Source of the DNA: Klebsiella pneumoniae
GTDB taxonomy: Bacteria > Pseudomonadota > Gammaproteobacteria > Ga0077536
DNA length: 6,564 nucleotides
Assembly: GCA_945873015.1 (NCBI GenBank)
Contig: CAMCBY010000239.1
Span: 1-6,564 of the forward strand
Reading direction: 5' to 3'
Shown: positions 1 to 5,984 of the stretch, piece after piece
Layout of the letters: each line of letters starts with the position of its first letter
Numbering within the stretch: the first letter of the stretch is position 1
The notes under the pieces: generated by a model
Told to the model about the DNA's origin: nothing
Databases searched by the model: none
What the model saw: only the letters and a program-made list of their open reading frames with translations
Program-made: the position numbers and the translations under genes

Positions 1-116
1 ACTTCGTGACGCACGTAGACCGGCGCGCCGAACAGTTCGAGTGCACGTTCGACGATGCCGATGGCGCGATCGACGCCAGCGCAGAAGCCGCGCGGATTGG
101 CCAGATGAATTTGCAT
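1..116 (-). CDS. ispH: 4-hydroxy-3-methylbut-2-enyl diphosphate reductase, N-terminal part (3' end outside window)
   Basis: IspH (LytB) is a cytoplasmic [4Fe-4S] enzyme that makes the final step of the MEP isoprenoid pathway, reducing HMBPP to IPP and DMAPP. Only the first 38 codons are present; the gene runs off the left edge. The translation opens MQIHLANPRGFCAGVDRAIG, which matches the family N-terminus closely. Cys12 in the RGFCAGV motif corresponds to the first of three conserved iron-sulfur ligands; the other two would lie outside the window. The ATG at 116-114 is the family start, with AAGGT at 131-127 about 10 bases upstream as a modest ribosome binding site. A consensus -10 box lies 36 bases upstream, so ispH probably has its own promoter although it follows lspA on the same strand. 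In many gammaproteobacteria fkpB lies between lspA and ispH; here only 77 bases separate them. Confidence 0.96.
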   Translation of the reverse strand, partial: MQIHLANPRGFCAGVDRAIGIVERALELFGAPVYVRHE

Positions 117-152
117 TATTGCGCAGACCTTGAAGAGCTAAGAATTCGCGGC

Positions 153-158
153 ATTATA
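153..158 (-). promoter_or_regulatory. Putative -10 element of an ispH promoter
   Basis: The minus strand reads TATAAT here, a perfect sigma-70 -10 box, preceded by CG (CGTATAAT, 160-153). It sits in the 77-base lspA-ispH gap, 36 bases before the ispH ATG. No good -35 box is seen at 16-18 bases spacing (candidates resemble TTCTGC or TCTGCC), so an activator or a weak -35 may be involved. The same eight bases occur upstream of ribF and murJ. Confidence 0.55.
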
Positions 159-193
159 CGCGCGCGTCACAGGAAGGCAGAACGGAATCTGCG

Positions 194-718
194 TCAACTG
201 CGTGCCGGTTTTGGTGCGCCAATGCCGACACTGCGCACCAGCAGCAAGAATGCCCCCACGGAAATTGCGGAATCCGCAATATTGAAAGCCGGAAATGAGT
301 ACTGCTGGTAGTAGACCTGGATGAAGTCCACCACGTAACCAAGCCGCATACGATCGACAAGATTGCCCACCGCACCGCCGAGAATGAGTACCAGCGCCGC
401 GACTTCGAGGCGGTCAGAGCGATCCATGCGCGCCAGCCACCAGCACAGGCCAACGGTCACCACCAGCGCGATGCAGGAGAAAAACCAGCGCTGCCAGCCG
501 CCCGCATCGTGCAGCATGCTGAAGGCGGCGCCGGTGTTGTGCAACAAAGTGAGATTGAAGCCTGGCATGACAGCATGAGGAATGCCGTAGACCAGTTGCG
601 CGCTGGCCGCGAGTTTGGTCAGTTGGTCGAGCACGCACACTACCAGAGCCAGCGCGAGCCACGGCAGCAACGCCGGCTTATCCGTTTGCAACGGCCAGGA
701 TCCCGCGCGCTGATTCAC
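194..718 (-). CDS. lspA: Lipoprotein signal peptidase (signal peptidase II)
   Basis: LspA is an inner-membrane aspartyl protease that removes the signal peptide from diacylated prolipoproteins after Lgt has acted. From GTG at 718 the protein is 174 residues (E. coli 164), with four predicted membrane segments near residues 17-38, 76-95, 106-121 and 150-165. Family motifs are intact: Asn61 in NTGAAFS, GGWQRWFF (73-80), GNLVDR (118-123) and the catalytic aspartates Asp131 in VVDF and Asp149 in FNIADS. The start is uncertain. GTG at 718 has GGA seven bases upstream and gives about ten residues more than TTG at 691, which is also usable; there is no nearby ATG. The frame stays open further upstream to 1045, but that part is antisense-like shadow of ribF. 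With the GTG start it overlaps the end of ribF by 41 bases, so it is probably co-transcribed and perhaps translationally coupled. ileS, the usual upstream neighbour, is absent. Confidence 0.95.
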   Translation of the reverse strand: MNQRAGSWPLQTDKPALLPWLALALVVCVLDQLTKLAASAQLVYGIPHAVMPGFNLTLLHNTGAAFSMLHDAGGWQRWFFSCIALVVTVGLCWWLARMDRSDRLEVAALVLILGGAVGNLVDRMRLGYVVDFIQVYYQQYSFPAFNIADSAISVGAFLLLVRSVGIGAPKPARS

Positions 719-1613
719 AATCGCGTCCAATCTGTTCGGCCATTGCCGCAAAAGACTCGAACTTGATGTCGTCGCGAATCTTGTCGACGAACTCGATACC
801 GACGTATTGGCCGTAACATTCGTCGTTGTAGTCGAACAGGTGTACCTCCAGCACAAAGCGCGGGTCATCGATGGTGGGACGCGATCCGACATAACCGACG
901 CCCGGCAAAGGCTGCGCCGCAAGACCGTGAACTTTGACCGCGAAGATGCCCGTGATCGGGCTCTTGCGTCGATGCAGGTCAAGATTGATGGTTGGAAACC
1001 CCCACTCCCGCCCGCGCTTGTGACCGTGCACCACCCGACCCTCAATCATATAAGAGTGGCCAAGCATACGCGTCGCTTCGTGGTAATAGCCCTGGCGCAA
1101 TAGATCTCGAATGTAGGTGCTGCTGATGCGTTTGCCGATGAACAGAAAGGGTACGGTCTGTTCCATCGCAAAGTGATGGCGGTCGGCCAAGTCCTGCAAC
1201 AGGCTGAAATCGCCACCACGACCACTGCCAAAGCGGAAATCGTCTCCGATGATCAACGCCTGGATGCCGAGTTTGGCGACCAGCAAGTCACCTACGAATT
1301 GTTCCGGCGGCATCGCCGCGAGTTCTTTGGTGAAGCGCAATACCAGCAGGCGATCGATGCCGCGCGCGGCCAGCAGGTGGAACTTCTCTCGTAGCCGCGT
1401 GAGACGCGCCGGCACCCGGCCGCGGTCAAAAAATTCCGCCGGCTGCGGCTCGAACAATACCACCATGGTCGGCACGCCATGGGCCGCGCCGAGGCGTTTC
1501 AAACGCTTGATGATTTCGCAGTGACCGAGGTGCACACCATCGAAATTGCCGATGGTTGCCACGCAGCCGAAATGCTCGGGCCGGATATTGTGTATTCCGC
1601 GGATCAGTTGCAT
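678..1613 (-). CDS. ribF: Bifunctional riboflavin kinase / FAD synthetase
   Basis: RibF converts riboflavin to FMN (kinase) and FMN to FAD (adenylyltransferase) in the cytoplasm. The 311 residues match the usual length (E. coli 313). The N-terminal FAD synthetase half shows the nucleotidyltransferase signature TIGNFDGVHLGH (20-31), LFEPQP (53-58), GDDFRFG (123-129) and RISST (162-166). The C-terminal riboflavin kinase half shows GFPTIN (205-210), VGSRPT (242-247) and LEVHLFD with Glu256, the likely catalytic glutamate. The ATG start gives MQLIRGIHN, nearly identical to E. coli, so the start is secure even though no clear Shine-Dalgarno sequence precedes it; the nearest AAGG is about 15 bases or more away. 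It follows murJ after 49 bases containing its own -10 box. Its 3' end overlaps lspA, and its C-terminus is complete, so the missing ileS has not truncated it. Confidence 0.97.
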   Translation of the reverse strand: MQLIRGIHNIRPEHFGCVATIGNFDGVHLGHCEIIKRLKRLGAAHGVPTMVVLFEPQPAEFFDRGRVPARLTRLREKFHLLAARGIDRLLVLRFTKELAAMPPEQFVGDLLVAKLGIQALIIGDDFRFGSGRGGDFSLLQDLADRHHFAMEQTVPFLFIGKRISSTYIRDLLRQGYYHEATRMLGHSYMIEGRVVHGHKRGREWGFPTINLDLHRRKSPITGIFAVKVHGLAAQPLPGVGYVGSRPTIDDPRFVLEVHLFDYNDECYGQYVGIEFVDKIRDDIKFESFAAMAEQIGRDCESARGILAVANG

Positions 1614-1661
1614 GGGCGACAGGCTGAAACCTTGCGTGGGGACCGCGCTTGAGACAGCAAC

Positions 1662-1667
1662 ATTATA
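1662..1667 (-). promoter_or_regulatory. Putative -10 element of a ribF promoter, overlapping the murJ stop
   Basis: The minus strand reads TATAAT, again as CGTATAAT (1669-1662). The TAA inside it is the stop codon of murJ (1665-1663), so the last murJ codons encode the promoter core. The box lies 48 bases before the ribF ATG. No convincing -35 box is seen 16-18 bases upstream (TATGGC or ATGGCT). Suggests ribF-lspA can be transcribed independently of murJ. Confidence 0.5.
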
Positions 1668-3210
1668 CGACGAGCTCTCGCGCAGCCATATCGCGAAAAC
1701 GTATTCCGCATAACCACAGGCAACCGAAGTAGACCGCCGTGCCGGCCCCGATCGCGAGTGTCAGTCGTACAGCGCGCGCAGCCATGGTCCATGACTGCCA
1801 TTGGTCCAGAGGAGTGACGCAGTACCACAGCACCGCCCCCATCGTGACGCTGGCGAAAACAACCCGCAGCAGATAGCCGCGCCACGCCTGCCCGGCGCGA
1901 TAAATTCCGGCGCGGCGAAGAGTCGAATACAGCAGCCACGAATTAATGTAGGCGCCAAGCGAAGTCGCCAGCGCCAAACCTCCATGAGCGAGTGGAAACA
2001 CCAGTATTACGTTCATGACACTCGACGAGATCAGCGCGATGATGCCGATGCGCACCGGTGTGCGGGTGTCCTGGCGGGCGTAGAAGGCCGGTGCGAGGAC
2101 CTTGACCAGAATGAATGGCAACAGCCCCAGGGCCAAGGCGACCAGGGCCTGCGACGCCATCAGGACATCGTGGTGGTCCATTTCGCCATACTGGAACAAA
2201 GTGCTCAGCAGTGGCACCGACAGTACCGCCAAAGCCACGGCCGACGGCGTCCCAATCAGAAATACCCAGCGCAGGCCCCAATCGAGGGTGCCGGCAAAAG
2301 CTTCGGGACTGCCCTCGCTGTGGCGCTTGGACAGCGCCGGCAGGATAACCGTGCTGAGCGCCAATCCGAATACACCGAGCGGAAACTCGCAGAGCCGATC
2401 AGCGTAATACAGCCAGGAAATACTACCGGTCACCAAAAACGACGCCAGGATGGTATCCAGCATCATGTTGATCTGGGCGACCGATACGCCAAAGATTGCC
2501 GGCCCCATGAGGCGCAGGATCTTGCGCACTCCCGGGTCGCGAAAGGTCACCCGCGGGCGCAAACGAAAACCGAGCCGCCATAAGCCCGCATACTGCATCG
2601 CGAGTTGCGTGATGCCGCCTGCGATGACGCCGATCGCGAGTCCCATCACTGGCTCGTCGAGGTAGGGCGCGAGCCATACGGCGCCGACGATGAGCGAGAT
2701 GTTCAGCATCACCGGACTCAAGGCCGGGATGCCGAAGCGCCCATAGACATTCGACACCGAGCCGGCCAGGCCGCTCAGCGAAATGAACAACAGATAGGGA
2801 AAGGTGATACGTAACAGGCTGGCTGACAGATCGAGCTTGGCCGTTTCGTGCACGAAACCTGGCGCGAACAGCAACACGAATATCGGCGCCGCAACCACAC
2901 CCAAGGTCACGACGCCGAGCACCACGACAGCCAAGGTGCCAGAGGCGGCGTCGACCAGATGGCGCACCGCCTGCTCACCGTCCTTTTCGCGACACTCGCT
3001 CAAGACCGGCACAAAGGCCTGGGAAAACGCGCCCTCGGCAAACAAACGGCGGAACAGGTTGGGGATCTTGAAGGCAACGAAAAAAGCGTCGGCGGCCACG
3101 CCGGCACCGAAGGCACGCGCAACTATCATGTCGCGCACGAAGCCCAGGATCCGCGACACCAGAGTCATCTGACCGACCAGCGCGGTCGAGCGCAGCAGAT
3201 TCGAGCTCAG
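1663..3210 (-). CDS. murJ: Lipid II flippase MurJ (MOP superfamily), probable CTG start
   Basis: MurJ (MviN) moves the peptidoglycan precursor lipid II across the inner membrane and is essential in most Gram-negative bacteria. The sequence is a chain of about 14 hydrophobic segments. The strongly conserved N-terminus is present: SRILGFVRD, ARAFGAG, ADAFFVAFKIPNLFRRLFAEGAF. Numbered from the CTG, Arg20, Arg26 and Arg54 match the essential E. coli Arg18, Arg24 and Arg52. SWLYYADRLCEFPLGVFG carries the conserved mid-protein arginine. The start is unusual: the conserved N-terminus (E. coli MNLLKS) aligns with SSNLLRS, and no ATG, GTG or TTG lies there. CTG at 3210-3208 would give 515 residues (E. 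coli 511) and has a weak GGGA about seven bases upstream. The frame is open to GTG at 3273 and ATG at 3336, but those starts add 21 or 42 non-conserved residues and lie upstream of the likely promoter. Identity is certain, the start is not. Confidence 0.95.
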   Translation of the reverse strand: MSSNLLRSTALVGQMTLVSRILGFVRDMIVARAFGAGVAADAFFVAFKIPNLFRRLFAEGAFSQAFVPVLSECREKDGEQAVRHLVDAASGTLAVVVLGVVTLGVVAAPIFVLLFAPGFVHETAKLDLSASLLRITFPYLLFISLSGLAGSVSNVYGRFGIPALSPVMLNISLIVGAVWLAPYLDEPVMGLAIGVIAGGITQLAMQYAGLWRLGFRLRPRVTFRDPGVRKILRLMGPAIFGVSVAQINMMLDTILASFLVTGSISWLYYADRLCEFPLGVFGLALSTVILPALSKRHSEGSPEAFAGTLDWGLRWVFLIGTPSAVALAVLSVPLLSTLFQYGEMDHHDVLMASQALVALALGLLPFILVKVLAPAFYARQDTRTPVRIGIIALISSSVMNVILVFPLAHGGLALATSLGAYINSWLLYSTLRRAGIYRAGQAWRGYLLRVVFASVTMGAVLWYCVTPLDQWQSWTMAARAVRLTLAIGAGTAVYFGCLWLCGIRFRDMAARELVV

Positions 3211-3252
3211 AGTCGGTTCCCGTGGTGTCGGCCCTGCGGCCAGGAGTGCGCG

Positions 3253-3258
3253 ATTATA
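3253..3258 (-). promoter_or_regulatory. Putative -10 element of the murJ promoter
   Basis: The minus strand reads TATAAT within CGTATAAT (3260-3253), 42 bases before the proposed CTG start of murJ. The -35 region is weak (CTTCGA at 17-base spacing). If this is the promoter, transcription would begin near 3246, so the in-frame GTG at 3273 and ATG at 3336 would not be on the message. This supports a start downstream, at the CTG. Confidence 0.55.
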
Positions 3259-3294
3259 CGCACCCGGAGCCACACTCGAAGCAGAGTAATAGGA

Positions 3295-3323
3295 TTGACA
3301 ATCCCTGCTCGAAACAGCATAGT
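3295..3323 (+). promoter_or_regulatory. Sigma-70-type promoter of rpsT
   Basis: A consensus -35 box TTGACA (3295-3300), a 17-base spacer and CATAGT (3318-3323, four of six matches to TATAAT) form a good housekeeping promoter. Transcription would begin near 3330, giving a leader of about 30 bases before the rpsT start. It is divergent from the murJ -10 box; the -35 box lies 36 bases from that element. Confidence 0.7.
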
Positions 3324-3348
3324 GCCGCGCTCTCAAGCCCAGCCGTAC

Positions 3349-3354
3349 GGAGAT
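3349..3354 (+). promoter_or_regulatory. Ribosome binding site of rpsT
   Basis: GGAGAT lies seven bases before the TTG at 3362 and fixes this non-ATG codon as the start of S20. Confidence 0.75.
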
Positions 3355-3361
3355 CAGGTCC

Positions 3362-3625
3362 TTGGCAAATTCCGCTCAAGCGCGAAAGCGCGCACGACAG
3401 TCAGAGAAGCGTCGCCAGCACAACGCCAGCCGCCGCTCCCTGCTGCGTACCCGCATCAAACAAGTCATCAAGGCTATCGAGTCCGGTGACAAATCCGCTG
3501 CCGCTGCCGCCTATGGCAAAGCAGTGCCGACCATCGACCGTATGGCCGGAACCGACATCATTCACAAGCACAAGGCCGCTCGTCACAAGGCGCGCCTGAA
3601 TGCCCGTATCAAGGCGATGGCGTGA
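3362..3625 (+). CDS. rpsT: Small ribosomal subunit protein S20 (bS20), TTG start
   Basis: S20 is a primary 16S rRNA-binding protein of the 30S subunit. The 87 residues equal the E. coli length and begin (M)ANSAQARKRARQSEKRRQHN, the typical lysine- and arginine-rich helix, followed by SRRSLLRTRIKQVIKAI and ending in the conserved HKHKAARHKARLNARIKAM. The start codon is TTG, as in E. coli rpsT, where the weak UUG start is part of S20's repression of its own translation. By analogy the same control may act here, but that is inference. It is the only plus-strand gene: divergent from murJ, convergent with proB, with its own promoter and a terminator 20 bases past the stop, so it is probably monocistronic. 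Confidence 0.97.
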   Translation: MANSAQARKRARQSEKRRQHNASRRSLLRTRIKQVIKAIESGDKSAAAAAYGKAVPTIDRMAGTDIIHKHKAARHKARLNARIKAMA

Positions 3626-3645
3626 GGTAACTCGCGGCCTTTGCG

Positions 3646-3674
3646 AAAAAAGCCGGCCGAGTGCCGGCTTTTTT
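3646..3674. terminator. Bidirectional intrinsic terminator between rpsT and proB
   Basis: A perfect inverted repeat: AAAAAAGCCGGC (3646-3657), loop CGAGT, GCCGGCTTTTTT (3663-3674). The six G/C pairs are flanked by an A-tract on one side and a T-tract on the other, so either strand yields a GC hairpin followed by a U-run. It lies 20 bases past the rpsT stop and 2 bases past the proB stop, serving both convergent units. Confidence 0.95.
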
Positions 3675-3676
3675 GT

Positions 3677-4834
3677 TCAGGCGCGACTGTCAGCCAGAAG
3701 GTTGTCGCGATGTATCAGCTCCGCTTCACGGCAGAAGCCGAGTGCTGCTTCAATCTGGTCCGAAGTCAGGCCCGCAATCTGACGGCACTCGGCGGATGAA
3801 TAATTGACCAGACCACGGCCCACTTCGACACCGGCCTGATCCTCAAGCACCACCAATTCACCGCGCGAAAACTCGCCGTTGACGGCGGTCACACCGACCG
3901 CCAAGAGACTCTTGCCCTGCTCGAGCAGAGCACGACAGGCGCCGAGATCAAGACGCAGACTGCCGCGTGCCCGTATCGTGCCACCCAGCCACTGCTTACG
4001 TGCGCTGACCTTCTCATCGTTTGAATACAGCAAGGTGCCGACCTGACGGCCAGCGGCGATATTGCGCAGTACATCGGGCGCATGGCCGGAAGCGATGATA
4101 GTGGTGGTCGCGGAGCGCGCCGCCAGACGCGCTGCGCGCAGCTTGGTGCGCATACCACCGCGTCCCCAGGCGCCGCCACCGCCCGCTACGGCCTCGAGTT
4201 CCGCCGAATTGGCCGGCGCGTGTTCAATCAGACGCGCGTCCGGATCGGTGCGTGGATCGGCCGTCATAATGCCTTGCTGATCAGTCAGAATGACCAGCAC
4301 GTCGGCCTCAATAAGATTGCTGACCAGACCGGCCAGGGTATCGTTATCGCCGAGACTGATTTCTTCAGTCGCGACGGTGTCGTTTTCGTTGATGACGGGA
4401 AATACACCGAGTTCGAGCAGGGTCCACAGCGTGCTGCGGGAATTGAGGTAACGCTGACGGTCGGAAAGGTCATCGTGCGTCAGCAGCACCTGTGCGGCGC
4501 GTTTACCGAACTTCTCGTAGGCCTGGTCCCAGCCACGCACCAGCCCCATCTGGCCAATGGCGGCCGCTGCCTGCAACTGCGGAAGAGCGCTCGGGCGCTG
4601 CTTCCAACCCAGCCGCGCGGCGCCCTCTGCGACCGCGCCCGACGTCACCACCACAATCTGACGGCCCGCGTTTTGCAATTCGACCATCTGTTCGGCCCAG
4701 CCCTCGATGGCCGGCAGATTGAGCCCCACGCCCTGGTTGGTGGCCAGCGCGCTGCCGATCTTCACCACCCAGCGCCGCGCTTGGGCAACGCTGTCACGCA
4801 AAGCTTGCGCGTCAGTGATCGGCGCCTGCGTCAT
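3677..4834 (-). CDS. proB: Glutamate 5-kinase with C-terminal PUA domain
   Basis: ProB phosphorylates L-glutamate to gamma-glutamyl phosphate, the first and usually proline-inhibited step of proline synthesis in the cytoplasm. The 385-residue product has an amino-acid kinase domain (about 20-265) and a PUA domain (about 285-365). Visible kinase motifs: VVKIGSA with Lys25, VTSGAVAEG with Ser65, NENDTVATEE (149-158), GDNDTLAG (162-169), TDQQGIMTADPR (184-195) and GGMRTK. The start ATG at 4834 is chosen because GAGGA lies eight bases upstream; an in-frame ATG at 4888 would add 18 non-conserved residues inside obgE. It overlaps obgE by 23 bases, so the two are very likely one transcript with coupled translation. 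It ends 2 bases from the shared terminator. proA, its pathway partner, is not in the window. Confidence 0.97.
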   Translation of the reverse strand: MTQAPITDAQALRDSVAQARRWVVKIGSALATNQGVGLNLPAIEGWAEQMVELQNAGRQIVVVTSGAVAEGAARLGWKQRPSALPQLQAAAAIGQMGLVRGWDQAYEKFGKRAAQVLLTHDDLSDRQRYLNSRSTLWTLLELGVFPVINENDTVATEEISLGDNDTLAGLVSNLIEADVLVILTDQQGIMTADPRTDPDARLIEHAPANSAELEAVAGGGGAWGRGGMRTKLRAARLAARSATTTIIASGHAPDVLRNIAAGRQVGTLLYSNDEKVSARKQWLGGTIRARGSLRLDLGACRALLEQGKSLLAVGVTAVNGEFSRGELVVLEDQAGVEVGRGLVNYSSAECRQIAGLTSDQIEAALGFCREAELIHRDNLLADSRA

Positions 4835-5897
4835 GCTCGTAGTCCTCGTCATCCTCGTCGTCGAGATCGTCGCTGTCTTCGGCTTCATCCGCCTGCGCGC
4901 GCAGCCAATGGAATATCGCCCACATCAATTCGTCACAACCGAGGCCGGTGACGGCAGAAATACGATGCACAGGGCCGTCCCAGCCATGCTCGCGCAATCG
5001 CGCTTCACATTCGTCGGCTATCGAATCGTCGACGACATCCATTTTATTCAACACCACCCAGCGCGGCCGCGTCGCCAGTTGTTCGTCGAAAGCCTCAAGC
5101 TCGGCAGAGATGGTTTCAAAATCGACCAGCGGATCGCGCTCAGGATCAAAGCCGGAAATATCGAGCAGGTGCAGCAGCAGACGCGTGCGTTCGAGGTGCT
5201 TTAGAAAGCGTAGTCCGAGACCCGCTCCTTCGGCAGCGCCTTCGATGATGCCGGGAATATCGGCAATCACAAAACTCTGTTCCAGGCCCAGGCGCACCAC
5301 ACCAAGATTCGGAATCAGGGTGGTGAACGGGTAATCGGCCACTTTGGGCCGCGCGGCGGAAACGGCGCGAATCAAAGTCGATTTGCCGGCGTTAGGTAAG
5401 CCTAACAGGCCGACATCGGCCAGCAGCTTGAGCTCAAGTCTGAGATTGCGTTCCTCGCCGGGCGTGCCAGGTGTGGTGCGACGGGGAGCACGATTGATAC
5501 TGCTCTTGAAACGCGCATTGCCGAGGCCGTGAAATCCTCCGCGCGCGACCATCAGGCGCGTGCCGTGGCCGATCAGGTCACCGATCAACTCCTCGGTATC
5601 GGCGTCGTAGACCAACGTACCTTCCGGCACGCGGACGACGAGGTCGTCGGCACTCTTGCCTATCCGGTCCGTGCCCTGCCCCGCGTGACCGTGGGCGGCG
5701 CGGAACAAGCGCTTGAAGCGAAAATCGACCAGCGTGTTCAGGCCCGAATCGACTTCCAGATAGACACTGCCGCCATCTCCACCGTCGCCGCCATCCGGGC
5801 CGCCGCGCGGCACAAATTTCTCTCGACGAAAACTCAGGCAGCCATCGCCGCCGTTGCCGGCGTGCACGGTTATCAAAGCTTCATCGACAAATTTCAT
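4812..5897 (-). CDS. obgE: Obg-family GTPase (CgtA/ObgE)
   Basis: ObgE is an essential GTPase that binds the 50S subunit, acts in its late assembly and links ribosome state to growth and the stringent response. The 361-residue protein has the glycine-rich Obg fold (1-158; for example NGGDGC and GGPDGGDGGDGG) and a G domain with P-loop GLPNAGKS (166-173), YPFTT switch I (189-193), DIPG (213-216), NKMD (284-287) and SAV (314-316). It ends in an acidic tail of about 25 residues, EDSDDLDDEDDED and onward, shorter than the E. coli tail (390 residues in all). The start MKFVDEA is the family N-terminus, though no Shine-Dalgarno sequence is visible before it. It lies downstream of rplU-rpmA, the near-universal order, but a terminator separates them, so expression needs readthrough or a promoter I cannot identify. 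It overlaps proB at its 3' end. Confidence 0.98.
   Translation of the reverse strand: MKFVDEALITVHAGNGGDGCLSFRREKFVPRGGPDGGDGGDGGSVYLEVDSGLNTLVDFRFKRLFRAAHGHAGQGTDRIGKSADDLVVRVPEGTLVYDADTEELIGDLIGHGTRLMVARGGFHGLGNARFKSSINRAPRRTTPGTPGEERNLRLELKLLADVGLLGLPNAGKSTLIRAVSAARPKVADYPFTTLIPNLGVVRLGLEQSFVIADIPGIIEGAAEGAGLGLRFLKHLERTRLLLHLLDISGFDPERDPLVDFETISAELEAFDEQLATRPRWVVLNKMDVVDDSIADECEARLREHGWDGPVHRISAVTGLGCDELMWAIFHWLRAQADEAEDSDDLDDEDDEDYEHDAGADH
4843..4847 (-). promoter_or_regulatory. Ribosome binding site of proB inside obgE
   Basis: GAGGA on the minus strand, eight bases before the proB ATG. It is formed by Glu-Asp codons of the ObgE acidic tail and decides the ATG at 4834 over the upstream ATG at 4888. 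Confidence 0.8.
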
Positions 5898-5929
5898 GGA
5901 CGTGGTTCGCTGCTATTGCGCGGCCCTAA

Positions 5930-5956
5930 ACAAAAAACCCCGTCATCGACGGGGTT
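5930..5956 (-). terminator. Intrinsic terminator after rplU-rpmA
   Basis: On the minus strand a nine-pair stem AACCCCGTC / GACGGGGTT (5956-5948 with 5944-5936) closes a three-base loop and runs directly into a T-tract (TTTTTTGTTT). It begins 28 bases past the rpmA stop and ends about 35 bases before the obgE ATG. It could be a full terminator or a partial one that lowers obgE expression relative to the ribosomal proteins. Confidence 0.92.
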
Positions 5957-5984
5957 CCTTGCGCCACGCACGGGGCCGTGACGT

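Noticed and set aside
177..192. Small inverted repeat GCAGA/TCTGC just after lspA
   Set aside because: Only five pairs and no U-run follow, so it is not a credible intrinsic terminator.
719..1045. Upstream extension of the lspA frame to a 283-residue protein
   Set aside because: The added part is a second frame of ribF, has Ser/Thr/Arg-rich composition with no LspA similarity, and LspA is about 165-175 residues.
3211..3336. murJ starting at ATG 3336 or GTG 3273
   Set aside because: The extra residues are not conserved in MurJ, have no ribosome binding site, and include the divergent promoter region with TATAAT at 3258-3253.
1801..3489. Plus-strand open frames opposite murJ (260 and 213 residues)
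   Set aside because: Both are highly charged, Gln- and Arg-rich antisense shadows of the hydrophobic murJ frame with no family features; the second also runs into rpsT in another frame.
4835..4888. proB starting at ATG 4888
   Set aside because: The added 18 residues are Thr-rich frame shadow of the obgE acidic tail, and the good GAGGA site points to ATG 4834.
4082..4951. Long plus-strand open frame opposite proB and obgE (289 residues)
   Set aside because: It is antisense to a certain gene, rich in Arg, Ala and His, and has no recognisable family motif; such open antisense frames are common in GC-rich DNA.
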